From NCBI GenBank assembly GCA_025963345.1, contig JAOPUS010000339.1, positions 1 to 22,238 on the forward strand: a stretch of DNA of 22,238 nt, given 5' to 3'. The first letter of the stretch is position 1. The number at the start of each line of letters is the position of its first letter. The notes under the pieces were generated by a model. It did not search any database. It had not been told where the DNA came from and worked only from the letters and a program-made list of their open reading frames with translations. Shown here one piece after another: positions 7,942 to 15,524 of the stretch. This DNA comes from Blastococcus sp. (GTDB taxonomy: Bacteria; Actinomycetota; Actinomycetes; Mycobacteriales; Geodermatophilaceae). The position numbers and the translations under genes are program-made.

Positions 7942-8616
7942 ATGGAGCCACGCTCCGCCCGTCTGCGGCGCCCGCCCGTCCGCGGGGACGGCTCGGCGCG
8001 GCTGGAGGTCCTGGTGGCGGTGCTCATCGGGGTCATGGTCGCCGTGACCGCGACACTGCTGCACTCTCCGGCCGTGGGCCTGCTGCTCGGCTGGGACACC
8101 GCGGCGGTGCTCTACATCGGCTGGCTGGCGTTCGTCGTCCTGGGCCGGGACGCCGAGCAGACCGCGCGTCGGGCGAGGACCACCGATCCGGACCGGGTGG
8201 CCACCGACGTCGCTCTTCTCTCGGCCGCCGTCGCCAGCCTCGTCACCGTGGCGGTCGTCCTGCTCCGCGCGCCCAACGACGGCAGCACGCTCGAGTTCGT
8301 CGAGGTCGGCTTCGGCGTCGTGTCGGTGGTGGTGTCCTGGGCAATGGTGCACATGCTGTACACGCTGCGGTACGCGGCCCTCTACTACGGTCCACCGGGC
8401 GGCGGGATCGATTTCAACTCGGCCGAACTGCCCACCTACCGCGACTTCGCCTACCTGGCCTTCACCGTCGGGATGACGTTCCAGGTGTCGGACACGGTGC
8501 TGAACGCGGCAACTGTTCGCCGCACCGTCCTGCGCCACGCCCTCCTGTCGTACCTGTTCGGCACCGGAATCCTGGCTACGACGATCAATCTCGTCGCCAG
8601 CCTGCGCAGCGGCTAG
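7942..8616 (+). CDS. DUF1345 family integral membrane protein
   Basis: This 224-aa protein has about five hydrophobic segments (roughly residues 24-43, 47-68, 88-109, 126-148 and 195-218). The stretch YRDFAYLAFTVGMTFQVSDT (~167-186) is the hallmark of the DUF1345 family, whose function is not established. The ATG at 7942 is supported by GGAGGGA 10-16 nt upstream. It follows the exporter by 72 nt on the same strand and may be transcribed with it, although the gap is long enough for its own promoter. A good hairpin follows at 8658-8684, so it is probably the last gene of the transcription unit. Confidence 0.9.
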   Translation: MEPRSARLRRPPVRGDGSARLEVLVAVLIGVMVAVTATLLHSPAVGLLLGWDTAAVLYIGWLAFVVLGRDAEQTARRARTTDPDRVATDVALLSAAVASLVTVAVVLLRAPNDGSTLEFVEVGFGVVSVVVSWAMVHMLYTLRYAALYYGPPGGGIDFNSAELPTYRDFAYLAFTVGMTFQVSDTVLNAATVRRTVLRHALLSYLFGTGILATTINLVASLRSG

Positions 8617-8657
8617 TCCCCCGCTGCGTGTCGAACCGCAGCCGGTCCACAGGCCTC

Positions 8658-8684
8658 GTCGGTCGCGTGACCGTGGCGACCGAC
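8658..8684 (+). terminator. Hairpin after the DUF1345 gene
   Basis: A perfect 9-bp inverted repeat (arms 8658-8666 and 8676-8684, 9-nt loop) lies about 42 nt after the stop codon. No T-tract is present. It is the likely end of the 4462-8616 transcription unit. Confidence 0.5.
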
Positions 8685-8818
8685 CCCGACCCGGGAGCCG
8701 GAATGGCGGCACCGGTCGGGGAGTTGCGGTCCGCCGACGTCGGGATCGTGGGCCGCGATGAGCCGGCCGGGTCAGTAGCGCGTCCGGGCGCAGGCCTTCT
8801 GCCCGCTAGCCGCTCCTG

Positions 8819-9192
8819 ATGGTCGTCACCACGATCGCCTTGAACCGAACGACGTGGGGACGGCACCTGTTCGCCACGGGCGGCAGCGTCGAAGCTGCCC
8901 GGCGCGCGGGGATGGACGTCATCCACATCAGGGTCACGGCGTTCACGATCTGTTCGGCGTTCGGCGCGTGGGCGGGGTGTTCCTCACGTCGACAACCGGC
9001 GGTGCGCAGCTCGACCTCGGCGCGGGCAACATCCTGGTGTTCGCGGTCGCTGCTGCCGTCATCGGCGGACGTCGCTGTTCGGCGGCCGCGCTGCCGCCCT
9101 CGTACCAGAACATCATCACGGGCGCCGTCCTGCTGATCGCCGCGGGTATCGACGCCCTGTCACGGCGCCGGTCGGCCACCCGGAGGAGCTGA
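8819..9192 (+). pseudogene. Remnant of a sugar ABC-transporter permease (RbsC/XylH type)
   Basis: Two frames together give the C-terminal part of a ribose/xylose-type permease. The first (from 8819) reads NRTTWGRHLFATGGSVEAARRAG and on to ICSAFGAWAG. The second (from about 8968) reads LDLGAGNILVFAVAAAVIGG and ends with ITGAVLLIAAGIDALSRRR. A further lost base near 9068 throws the expected GTSLFGGR motif out of frame; it is legible in another frame. About 40 residues normally between that motif and the final membrane segment are missing. The N-terminal half of the permease, and any ATPase or binding-protein gene, is absent, so it cannot encode a working transporter. Its end overlaps the oppositely oriented kinase gene by 33 bp. 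Confidence 0.8.
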
Positions 9193-11412
9193 TTCAGCCG
9201 GTTCGCCCGCGTGGGGGCCGCCGGCAGCGGTGAGTGGGAGCACGACCTGCACGGCGGTGCCCCCACCGACCGGGCTGTGCAGCGCGAAACGGCCGCCGAG
9301 CGCCTCGACGCGGTCCGTGAGCCCGACCAGTCCGGAACCCCGGGTGCGGTCGGCGCCGCCGCGCCCGTCGTCGCGGACAAAGACCCGCAGAAGTCCTTCA
9401 CCGCTCTCCACCTGGACCTGAGCCTCGGAGGCGTCGGCGTGCTTGGCCGCGTTGGTGAGTGCCTCGGCGATGACGTAGTAGGCGGCGAGCTCGATCTGGT
9501 CGGGCAGCCGGCCGGCGACGCCGACGTCGAGGCGGACGGGGACGGCGGAACGGCGGGCGAGCGTCCTCAGCGCCGGGCGCAACCCACCGTCGGCGAGCGC
9601 GGGCGGGTTGAGGCCACGGGCGATCTCGCGCACCTCGTCCAGCACGTCACCGATCTCCGCGGCGAGGCCGTCCAGATGCGCGGTCAGCTCCTCCGCCGCC
9701 GGGGGCACCGTGGCCTGCGCCGCGCGGATCTGCATGGCGAGGGAGACCAGACGCTGCTGGACGCCGTCGCGGAGATCGCGTTCGATGCGACGGCGCGCGG
9801 CGTCGACCGCGGCGACGATCCGCACCCGTGATGCGGCCAGCGCGGCCTGGGCCTCGGCGTTGGCGATCGCGGTGGCGACCAGCTCGGTGAAGGCGGCCAG
9901 CCGTGCCTCGGTGTCTGCCGACAGGGGTCTTTCGTAGGTGGACGCCACGCTCATGACGCCCCACAGGCGCCCCTTGACGCTGATCGGAGCGCCGACCGAC
10001 GAGCGCACGCCTGCGGCAAGAACGATCATCGGTGCCGGGCCGGCATCCTGGCCGTAGTGATCCACCCGGGCCGGCTGGCAGGTCTCGAAAACCAGCGTGT
10101 GCACGTTCCGACCGCCGAGTCCCATCTGGAAGCCCATGGGCACGGGGAAAGCGGCGCCCGTCCTGGTCCAGGCGCCGAGCACCGTGGCCGTACCGTCCCG
10201 GCCGTACCGGCTGAGGCCCGTGAACTCCACGGAGAGCACCCGTCCGACCTCCTCGGTGACCGCGGCGAATACCTCCTCCGCCGGCGCCGCGCCGGCGACC
10301 AGGGTCGCCACCCGGCGCAGCGCGGCCTGCTCCTCGGCGAAGCCGCGCAGCTCCACGCGGGCCTGCGCGTTGGCGATGGCGGTGCCGACCAACTCCGTGA
10401 ATCCGCCCAGGCGGGCCTCCGTGTCTGCCGGCAGCGGCTGCTCATGTGCGGAAGTGACGCCGATGACGCCCCAGAGCCGGCCGTCGACGCTGATCGGCAC
10501 CCCGACCCCTGAGTGCACGCCCATGCTGCGGGCCATGTCGACGCCCACCCTCGACGCGTGGGCGTAGTCGTCGATCCGCGCCGGACGGCGGGTCCGGAAC
10601 ACCAGCGTGTGCATGTCCCGTCCGCCGAGCCGGAATCTCCCGCCGATGGCGATGGGGGACGCCGCGCCCGTCCTGGTCCATGCGCCGACGATCGTCGCCG
10701 CGCCGTCCGCGTCGTACCGACTCAGGAGCGTGACCTCGCTCGAGAGGACACGGCCGACTTCGTCCGTGACGGCAGCGAACACCTCCTCCGGGGTCGCCGC
10801 CCGGGCGACCAGCGTTGCCACCCGCCGCAGCGCGGCCTGCTCCTCGGCGAAGCCGCGTAGTTCCACGCGCGCCTGGGCATTGGCGATCGCGGTCGCGATC
10901 AGCTCGGTGAAGCCGGCCAGCCGTGCCTCGGTGTCGGGCGGCATCGGCTGCTCCTGCCCGGACGCCACGGCCATGACGCCCCAGAGCCGGCCCTCGACGC
11001 CGATCGGCACGCCGACCGCCGAACGCATCCGCCAGCCGCGTGCGGCGTAGGCGACCGCGCCCGAGGCGTCGGCGTAGTCGTCGACGCGCGCCGGCCGACC
11101 CGTGTGGACCACCAGCGACACCACGTTCCGCCCACCGAGACGCACCCGGGTCCCGACGGGGAACGGAACGTCGGCGCCGGTCCTGCTCCATACGCCGACG
11201 GACACCTGCGCGTCGTTCGGCTCGTACCGGCTCAGGATCGTGAAGTCGACCTCGAGCAGCCGCCCGACCTCCTCGGCAACCACTGCGAACACCGCCTCCG
11301 GTGGCGCCCCGCCGGCGACGAGCGTCGCCACTCGGCGCAGCGCGGCCTGCTCCTCGGCGATCCGCTCGCTCGGCCTGACAATCGTCAGGACCTCCGCTCC
11401 GGCAGCAGCCAC
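9160..11412 (-). CDS. Triple-GAF sensor histidine kinase lacking the phospho-acceptor His (kinase 1)
   Basis: This 750-aa soluble sensor has three tandem GAF domains (~35-175, 205-345, 375-515) and a DesK/NarX-type transmitter. Each module begins with the helix EEQAALRRVATLVA (Glu at 20, 190 and 360) and contains GRPARxDxY and GRLWGVM motifs. In the dimerisation/H-box, the family signature ERDLHDGxQQR reads ERDLRDGVQQR. Arg548 (codon CGC, minus strand, 9771-9769) replaces the phosphorylated His, one transition away from CAC. The ATPase domain appears intact: N-box EALTNAAKHA (~650-659), D-box DDGRGG and ATP lid GSGLVGLTDR. The start is GTG 11412 with GAGG at proper spacing. The position matching kinase 2's ATG is ACG here (11385). 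No membrane segment is visible. It diverges from kinase 2, its paralogue. The ligand of the GAF domains is unknown, and no response regulator gene is adjacent. Confidence 0.92.
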   Translation of the reverse strand: MAAAGAEVLTIVRPSERIAEEQAALRRVATLVAGGAPPEAVFAVVAEEVGRLLEVDFTILSRYEPNDAQVSVGVWSRTGADVPFPVGTRVRLGGRNVVSLVVHTGRPARVDDYADASGAVAYAARGWRMRSAVGVPIGVEGRLWGVMAVASGQEQPMPPDTEARLAGFTELIATAIANAQARVELRGFAEEQAALRRVATLVARAATPEEVFAAVTDEVGRVLSSEVTLLSRYDADGAATIVGAWTRTGAASPIAIGGRFRLGGRDMHTLVFRTRRPARIDDYAHASRVGVDMARSMGVHSGVGVPISVDGRLWGVIGVTSAHEQPLPADTEARLGGFTELVGTAIANAQARVELRGFAEEQAALRRVATLVAGAAPAEEVFAAVTEEVGRVLSVEFTGLSRYGRDGTATVLGAWTRTGAAFPVPMGFQMGLGGRNVHTLVFETCQPARVDHYGQDAGPAPMIVLAAGVRSSVGAPISVKGRLWGVMSVASTYERPLSADTEARLAAFTELVATAIANAEAQAALAASRVRIVAAVDAARRRIERDLRDGVQQRLVSLAMQIRAAQATVPPAAEELTAHLDGLAAEIGDVLDEVREIARGLNPPALADGGLRPALRTLARRSAVPVRLDVGVAGRLPDQIELAAYYVIAEALTNAAKHADASEAQVQVESGEGLLRVFVRDDGRGGADRTRGSGLVGLTDRVEALGGRFALHSPVGGGTAVQVVLPLTAAGGPHAGEPAESAPPGGRPAP
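9831..11360 (-). repeat. Three tandem GAF-module repeats of exactly 510 bp in kinase 1
   Basis: The 20-base word CGCGGCCTGCTCCTCGGCGA (plus-strand view) occurs identically at 11341-11360, 10831-10850 and 10321-10340. The period is therefore exactly 510 bp, or 170 codons. Each unit encodes a linker helix and one GAF domain. The units have diverged in between, so they are an old internal triplication with well-kept linkers. Confidence 0.85.
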
Positions 11413-11440
11413 GTCGCCGCCTCGTCAGACGCCCACTGGG

Positions 11441-11616
11441 GGTGTCCCAGCGTGCTCGCCCCGAGGAGGCGAATCAAGAACCGTCCCGGTCCGCACACCC
11501 GGCCCGGGTAGCCGGCAGCCCGCAGACGGTCGCACTGTCGGCTTCGCCCACTGCCCCACCGCAACCGCCGGGATGATCCTTGATCGGTCCCCTGACTGGG
11601 AGCACGCTGGGACACC
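11441..11616. repeat. 17-bp perfect inverted repeat in the divergent kinase promoter region
   Basis: GGTGTCCCAGCGTGCTC at 11441-11457 is exactly the reverse complement of 11600-11616. The arms are 142 bp apart. They lie 28 nt upstream of the kinase 1 start and 52 nt upstream of the kinase 2 start, in matching orientation to each gene. Sequence between each arm and its gene also aligns: 117 versus 114 nt to the first shared linker word. The arms therefore mark the edge of an inverted duplication and may also be paired operator or promoter sites. Confidence 0.8.
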
Positions 11617-11668
11617 GGTGCGCGCCGGGCGAGGTGGCGGTGGATCCGCCGCCGGGGCGGAGACCCTG

Positions 11669-13861
11669 ATGGCTACCCGACTGAGCGGTCGGATCGCGGC
11701 CGAGCAGGCCGCGCTGCGACGGGTGGCGACGCTCGTTGCCGGAGGGGCGTCGCCGGAGGCGGTGTTCGCCGTCGTCGCCGAGGAGGTCGGTCGGCTGCTG
11801 GGCGCTGACCTGACGATCGTGGGGCGCTACGACCCGGACGGCGCCGTGACGGCCGTCGGCGCGTGGAGCGGCACCGGCGCCGCCCTGCCCATTCCCGACA
11901 CGAGGGCGTGCCTCGGCGACCGGAACACGGCGACCCTGGTCTTCCGGACCCGCCGGCCGGCGCGGATCGACGATTACGCCAACGCCTCCGGCCCGCCCGC
12001 CGAGAACGGACGCCGCTGGGCGCTCCGCTCGACCGTCGGCGCGCCGATCAGCATCGAGGGCCGGCTGTGGGGCGTGTTGACCGTGGCGTCCACGCGCGCG
12101 GAGTCGCTGCCCGCGGATACCGAGGGACGACTGGCGGACTTCACCCAGCTGGTCGGGACGGCGATCGCCAACGCGCAGGCCCGTGTGGAGCTGCGCGGCT
12201 TCGCCGAGGAGCAGGCCGCGTTGCGGCGGATGGCCACTCTGGTGGCCCGGGCGACGCCGGAAGAGGTGTTCGCCGCGGTCACCGCCGAGGTCGCCCGGGT
12301 GCTCTCCCCCGACGTCACGATCATGAACCGGTACGACCCGGACGGCACGCATACGGCGGTCGGCGCGTGGAGCAGCACAGGGACCGCCGGGCCGTTCACC
12401 GTCGGCACCCGGGCGCCGCTCGGCGGGCGGAACGTGATCTCACAGGTGTTCGCCACGGGCCGGCCGGCACGGATGGACGACTACGCCGACGCCTCGGGCC
12501 CGACGGCCGACATCGCGCGCGGCTGGGGCGCCCGCTCGGTCGTGGGGGTGCCGATCAGCGTCGAGGGGCGTCTGTGGGGCGTGATGTGCGTGGGGTCCGG
12601 GCGCGAGCCGCTGCCGGCGGACACCGAGGAGCGACTCGCCGCGTTCACCGAGCTCGTCGCCACCGCGATCGCCAACGCGCAGGCGCGCATGGAGCTGCGC
12701 AGCCACGCCGAGGAGCAGGCCGCGCTGCGGCGGGTGGCGACGCTGGTGGCCCGGGCGGCGCCGCCGGCGGAGGTGTTCGCCGCGGTCACCGCCGAGCTGG
12801 GACGGGTGCTCTCCGCCGACGTCGCGCTCATGAGCCGGTATGGCCCGGACGACACGGCCACGATCGTCAGCGCGTGGACCAGCACCGGCGCCGCTCCCCC
12901 GACCCCGGTCGGCAGCGGATTCGAGCTCGGTGGGCGGAACGTGCACACGCTGGTGTTCCACACCGGCCGGCCGGCGCGCATGCCCCGCGCCGAGGCCTCG
13001 GGTGCGGCCACCGACGTCTTCCGCGAATGGGGCATCCGCACGGCCGTCGGGGCGCCGATCGGCGTGGAGGGCCGCCTGTGGGGCGTCATGACCGTGCTGT
13101 CCACTCACGACGAGCCGCTTCCGGCGGACACCGAGGCCCGGCTGGCCGGCTTCACCGAGCTGGTCGCCACCGCCCTGGCCGACGCCGAGACCCAGGTCGC
13201 GCTGACCGCCTCCCGCGCGCGGATCGTGGCCGCCGGCGACGCCACCCGCCGCCGCATCGAGCGCGATCTGCACGACGGCGCCCAGCAACGCCTGGTCTCC
13301 CTCGCCCTGCACCTTCGCGGCACCGTGCGCGCGGCGGTACCGCCCGAGGCCACCGAGCTGACCGCACGGCTGGACGCCGTCGCCTCGGAGCTGGCCGGCG
13401 TGCTCGACGAACTGCGCGAGCTCGCCCGGGGCCTGCACCCCTCGGCCCTGGCCGACGGCGGCCTGCGCCCGGCGCTGAAGGCACTGGCCCGCCGCTCCGC
13501 CGTCCCGGTCCGCCTCGAGGTGCGCGTCGACGGCCGATTGCCCGACCAGGTCGAGCTCGCCGCCTACTACACCGTCGCCGAGACGCTGACCAACACCGCA
13601 GCGCACGCATCCGCCACCGTCATCGACGTCGAGGTCGAAACCGGCGAGGGTGTCCTGCGTGTTCGCGTCCGCGACGACGGCCGCGGCGGCGCGGACCTGA
13701 CCGGCGGCTCCGGCCTCGTCGAGCTCACCGACCGGGTCGAGGCCCTCGGCGGCCGGCTCTCGCTGCACAGCCCGCCCGGCGCAGGCACCAGGGTGCAGGT
13801 CTCCTTGCCCGTCACGGCTGCCGGCACGCCCGCGTCACCCGCCGCAGAAGCCGGCCCCTGA
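11669..13861 (+). CDS. Triple-GAF sensor histidine kinase with altered ATP-binding motifs (kinase 2)
   Basis: This 730-aa paralogue of kinase 1 has the same layout: three GAF domains (~25-160, 195-330, 363-500), a HisKA_3 dimerisation/phosphotransfer domain and an HATPase domain. The phospho-acceptor is present: His535 in ERDLHDGAQQR (codon 13271-13273). The ATPase domain departs from the family in two places. The N-box reads TLTNTAAHA, with Ala645 where a Lys or Arg is expected. The ATP lid reads GSGLVELTDR, with Glu685 in place of the second conserved Gly. The D-box DDGRGG is intact. The third GAF reads GRPARMPRAEASG and so has lost the DDY of the other modules. ATG 11669 is preceded by GGCGGAG. 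The frame is open to 11102, but that part is antisense to kinase 1. Whether it can bind ATP by itself is doubtful but not excluded. Confidence 0.92.
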   Translation: MATRLSGRIAAEQAALRRVATLVAGGASPEAVFAVVAEEVGRLLGADLTIVGRYDPDGAVTAVGAWSGTGAALPIPDTRACLGDRNTATLVFRTRRPARIDDYANASGPPAENGRRWALRSTVGAPISIEGRLWGVLTVASTRAESLPADTEGRLADFTQLVGTAIANAQARVELRGFAEEQAALRRMATLVARATPEEVFAAVTAEVARVLSPDVTIMNRYDPDGTHTAVGAWSSTGTAGPFTVGTRAPLGGRNVISQVFATGRPARMDDYADASGPTADIARGWGARSVVGVPISVEGRLWGVMCVGSGREPLPADTEERLAAFTELVATAIANAQARMELRSHAEEQAALRRVATLVARAAPPAEVFAAVTAELGRVLSADVALMSRYGPDDTATIVSAWTSTGAAPPTPVGSGFELGGRNVHTLVFHTGRPARMPRAEASGAATDVFREWGIRTAVGAPIGVEGRLWGVMTVLSTHDEPLPADTEARLAGFTELVATALADAETQVALTASRARIVAAGDATRRRIERDLHDGAQQRLVSLALHLRGTVRAAVPPEATELTARLDAVASELAGVLDELRELARGLHPSALADGGLRPALKALARRSAVPVRLEVRVDGRLPDQVELAAYYTVAETLTNTAAHASATVIDVEVETGEGVLRVRVRDDGRGGADLTGGSGLVELTDRVEALGGRLSLHSPPGAGTRVQVSLPVTAAGTPASPAAEAGP
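11702..13205 (+). repeat. Three tandem GAF-module repeats in kinase 2 (507- and 504-bp periods)
   Basis: The word GAGCAGGCCGCG recurs at 11702, 12209 and 12713, giving periods of 507 and 504 bp (169 and 168 codons). Each unit encodes a helix of the type EQAALRR-ATLVA plus one GAF domain. Kinase 1 has the same arrangement with a 510-bp period, so the triplication predates the inverted duplication of the genes. Confidence 0.8.
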
Positions 13862-14128
13862 TCCACCGCAGCGAGCCGGCAGCCGCCGACCGCGTGGAGG
13901 CAGCCGCGCGGGAGTCCGGCAGCACGATGGGTTCCGGGTCGACAGCCGCCCCCGACGCCGGGGGCTGGTCGGTATCGCGGATTGCCGTTGGCCGGGGCGA
14001 CGCGAGGCGCCGCCGTGACAAGACTTTTCGCGTACTCGGCCGACGCCGTCGGGATGGCGACTTCAGCCGGCAAGGCCTCGTGAACCAATCCCGCTAGGGG
14101 GCGCAGTGCGGTCCTGTCGGAGTCGGCG
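13862..14128 (+). promoter_or_regulatory. Intergenic region between kinase 2 and the MFS gene; possible hairpin and motif copy
   Basis: This 267-bp stretch holds no recognisable gene. A small GC hairpin (6-bp arms 13948-13953 and 13960-13965) lies about 87 nt after the kinase stop and may be a weak terminator. Directly after it, GGCTGGTCGGTAT (13963-13975) matches motif copy A (GGGTGGCCGGTAT) at 11 of 13 positions. This copy (C) points toward the MFS gene, 153 nt away. Confidence 0.35.
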
Positions 14129-15382
14129 ATGAGCCCCCAGAGCAACCACCCGGTCGCGGTTCCCGCACATCGGCGCCCCGTCGTTTCCAGACCGTTGGCG
14201 TTCTGGCTGGTGGCCGTGGCGTTCGCGGTGACGATGTTCGGGACCACCCTGCCCACGCCGCTGTACGTGCTCTACCAGGAAGAACTGGGCTTCGCGGAGG
14301 AGATGCTCACGGTGATCTTCGCGGTCTACGCCGCAGGGGTTCTGGCGGCGTTGCTGCTGTTCGGCCGCGCATCGGACCAGCTGGGGCGGCGCCTGATACT
14401 GCTCGTCGGATTGGCGTGCGCCGCACTGTCGACGGTGGCCTTCCTGCTCGATCAGGGCCTCGCGCTGCTGATCGTCGGCCGGGTGCTGTCGGGCCTGTCG
14501 GCGGGGATCTTCACCGGCACGGCGACCGCCGCCCTGGTGGATCTGGCCGGCGCGGGTCAGGGACGGCGCGCCACGATGGTGGCCACGACCTCCAACATGG
14601 GCGCGCTCGGTCTGGGGCCGCTCGTGGCCGGGGTTCTCGCCCAGCTCGCGCCCCTGCCGCTGCGCCTTCCGTTCTGGGTGGACCTGGGACTGATCCTGCT
14701 GGCGATCCTCGCTGTGTGGGTGATGCCGGAAACAGTGGACGTTCCTGAGCATCCGCGCCTGCGGATCAGCCGACCCGACCTGCCTCCGCAGGTCCGGCCC
14801 GTGTTCGTCCGAGCCGCCACCGCGGGATTTGCCGGCTTCGCCGTGCTCGGCCTGTTCGCCGCCGTGGCGCCGTCCCTCCTGCTCGACCTCCTGCACGAGC
14901 CCGATCACGCGCTCTCGGGCGCGGTCGTGTTCACGGTGTTCGCCGCCTCCGCCCTCGGGCAGGTCACCGTTGCCCGGCGACTCCGGCACAGGGCGCTGGC
15001 GACCGGGTGCGTGGCGTTGATCGCCGGGATGGGGCTGCTGGCCGCAGGCCTGGCCGTGACGTCGCTGGCCCTCGTGATCGCCGCGGCGGTCGTCGCCGGG
15101 CTCGGGCAGGGTCTGTGCATGCGGGCGGGCCTCGAGGCCGTCAACACCCAGGCGCCCGCCCAGCGCCGCGCCGGCGTTGCGTCGACCTTCTTCATCGTGA
15201 TGTACATCGGTATCTCGCTGCCCGTGATCGCCGTGGGCATCGCCGCCACACGCCTGGGACTGCAGACCGCCGGGATCGCGTGCAGCATCGCCGTCGCCGC
15301 GATCGCCACCATCGCGCTCGCCACCACGCTGATTCCCGCGCACACCGGGACGGCGCGGGCTGTCCAACCGGTGAGGGCATGA
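14129..15382 (+). CDS. MFS transporter, 12-TM type
   Basis: This 417-aa polytopic membrane protein has about twelve hydrophobic segments in two bundles, separated by a charged loop around residues 195-230 (ETVDVPEHPRLRISRPDL). TM1 is followed by PTPLYVLYQEELGF, and motif A reads GRASDQLGRRLILL (~72-85), which defines the major facilitator superfamily. The first-bundle segment GRVLSGLSAGIFTGTATAAL is typical of actinobacterial sugar- or drug-efflux-like MFS proteins, but the substrate cannot be deduced. ATG 14129 has GGAG about 10 nt upstream. It is monocistronic: preceded by kinase 2 with a 267-bp gap and followed by gene remnants. A role linked to the kinases is possible only by proximity. 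Confidence 0.92.
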   Translation: MSPQSNHPVAVPAHRRPVVSRPLAFWLVAVAFAVTMFGTTLPTPLYVLYQEELGFAEEMLTVIFAVYAAGVLAALLLFGRASDQLGRRLILLVGLACAALSTVAFLLDQGLALLIVGRVLSGLSAGIFTGTATAALVDLAGAGQGRRATMVATTSNMGALGLGPLVAGVLAQLAPLPLRLPFWVDLGLILLAILAVWVMPETVDVPEHPRLRISRPDLPPQVRPVFVRAATAGFAGFAVLGLFAAVAPSLLLDLLHEPDHALSGAVVFTVFAASALGQVTVARRLRHRALATGCVALIAGMGLLAAGLAVTSLALVIAAAVVAGLGQGLCMRAGLEAVNTQAPAQRRAGVASTFFIVMYIGISLPVIAVGIAATRLGLQTAGIACSIAVAAIATIALATTLIPAHTGTARAVQPVRA

Positions 15383-15524
15383 GGGCCGACATCCACGGGG
15401 CAGCGTCGAAGGCCGGCTGGATCTCGCGGCCGTGTCAGTGCCGCCGGTGCGGGCCCCGTGGTCACCGTCCTCTGCGACCACTGCCCGACCGAAGCCAGAG
15501 ACACCTCGAGCTCAGGACACCGTG

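Noticed and set aside
6522..8819. 765-codon open frame overlapping the MFS exporter and DUF1345 genes
   Set aside because: The translation is Arg/Gly/Pro/Ala-rich and featureless. The true genes in the other frames have clear family motifs and ribosome-binding sites.
12440..13768. 442-codon antisense frame across kinase 2
   Set aside because: It is repetitive only because the sense gene is. No start signal or protein motif was found.
11863..14097. 744-codon open frame in another frame of kinase 2
   Set aside because: It is Arg/Gly-rich shadow of the triple-GAF repeats, without domains; the periodic appearance only reflects the underlying repeats.
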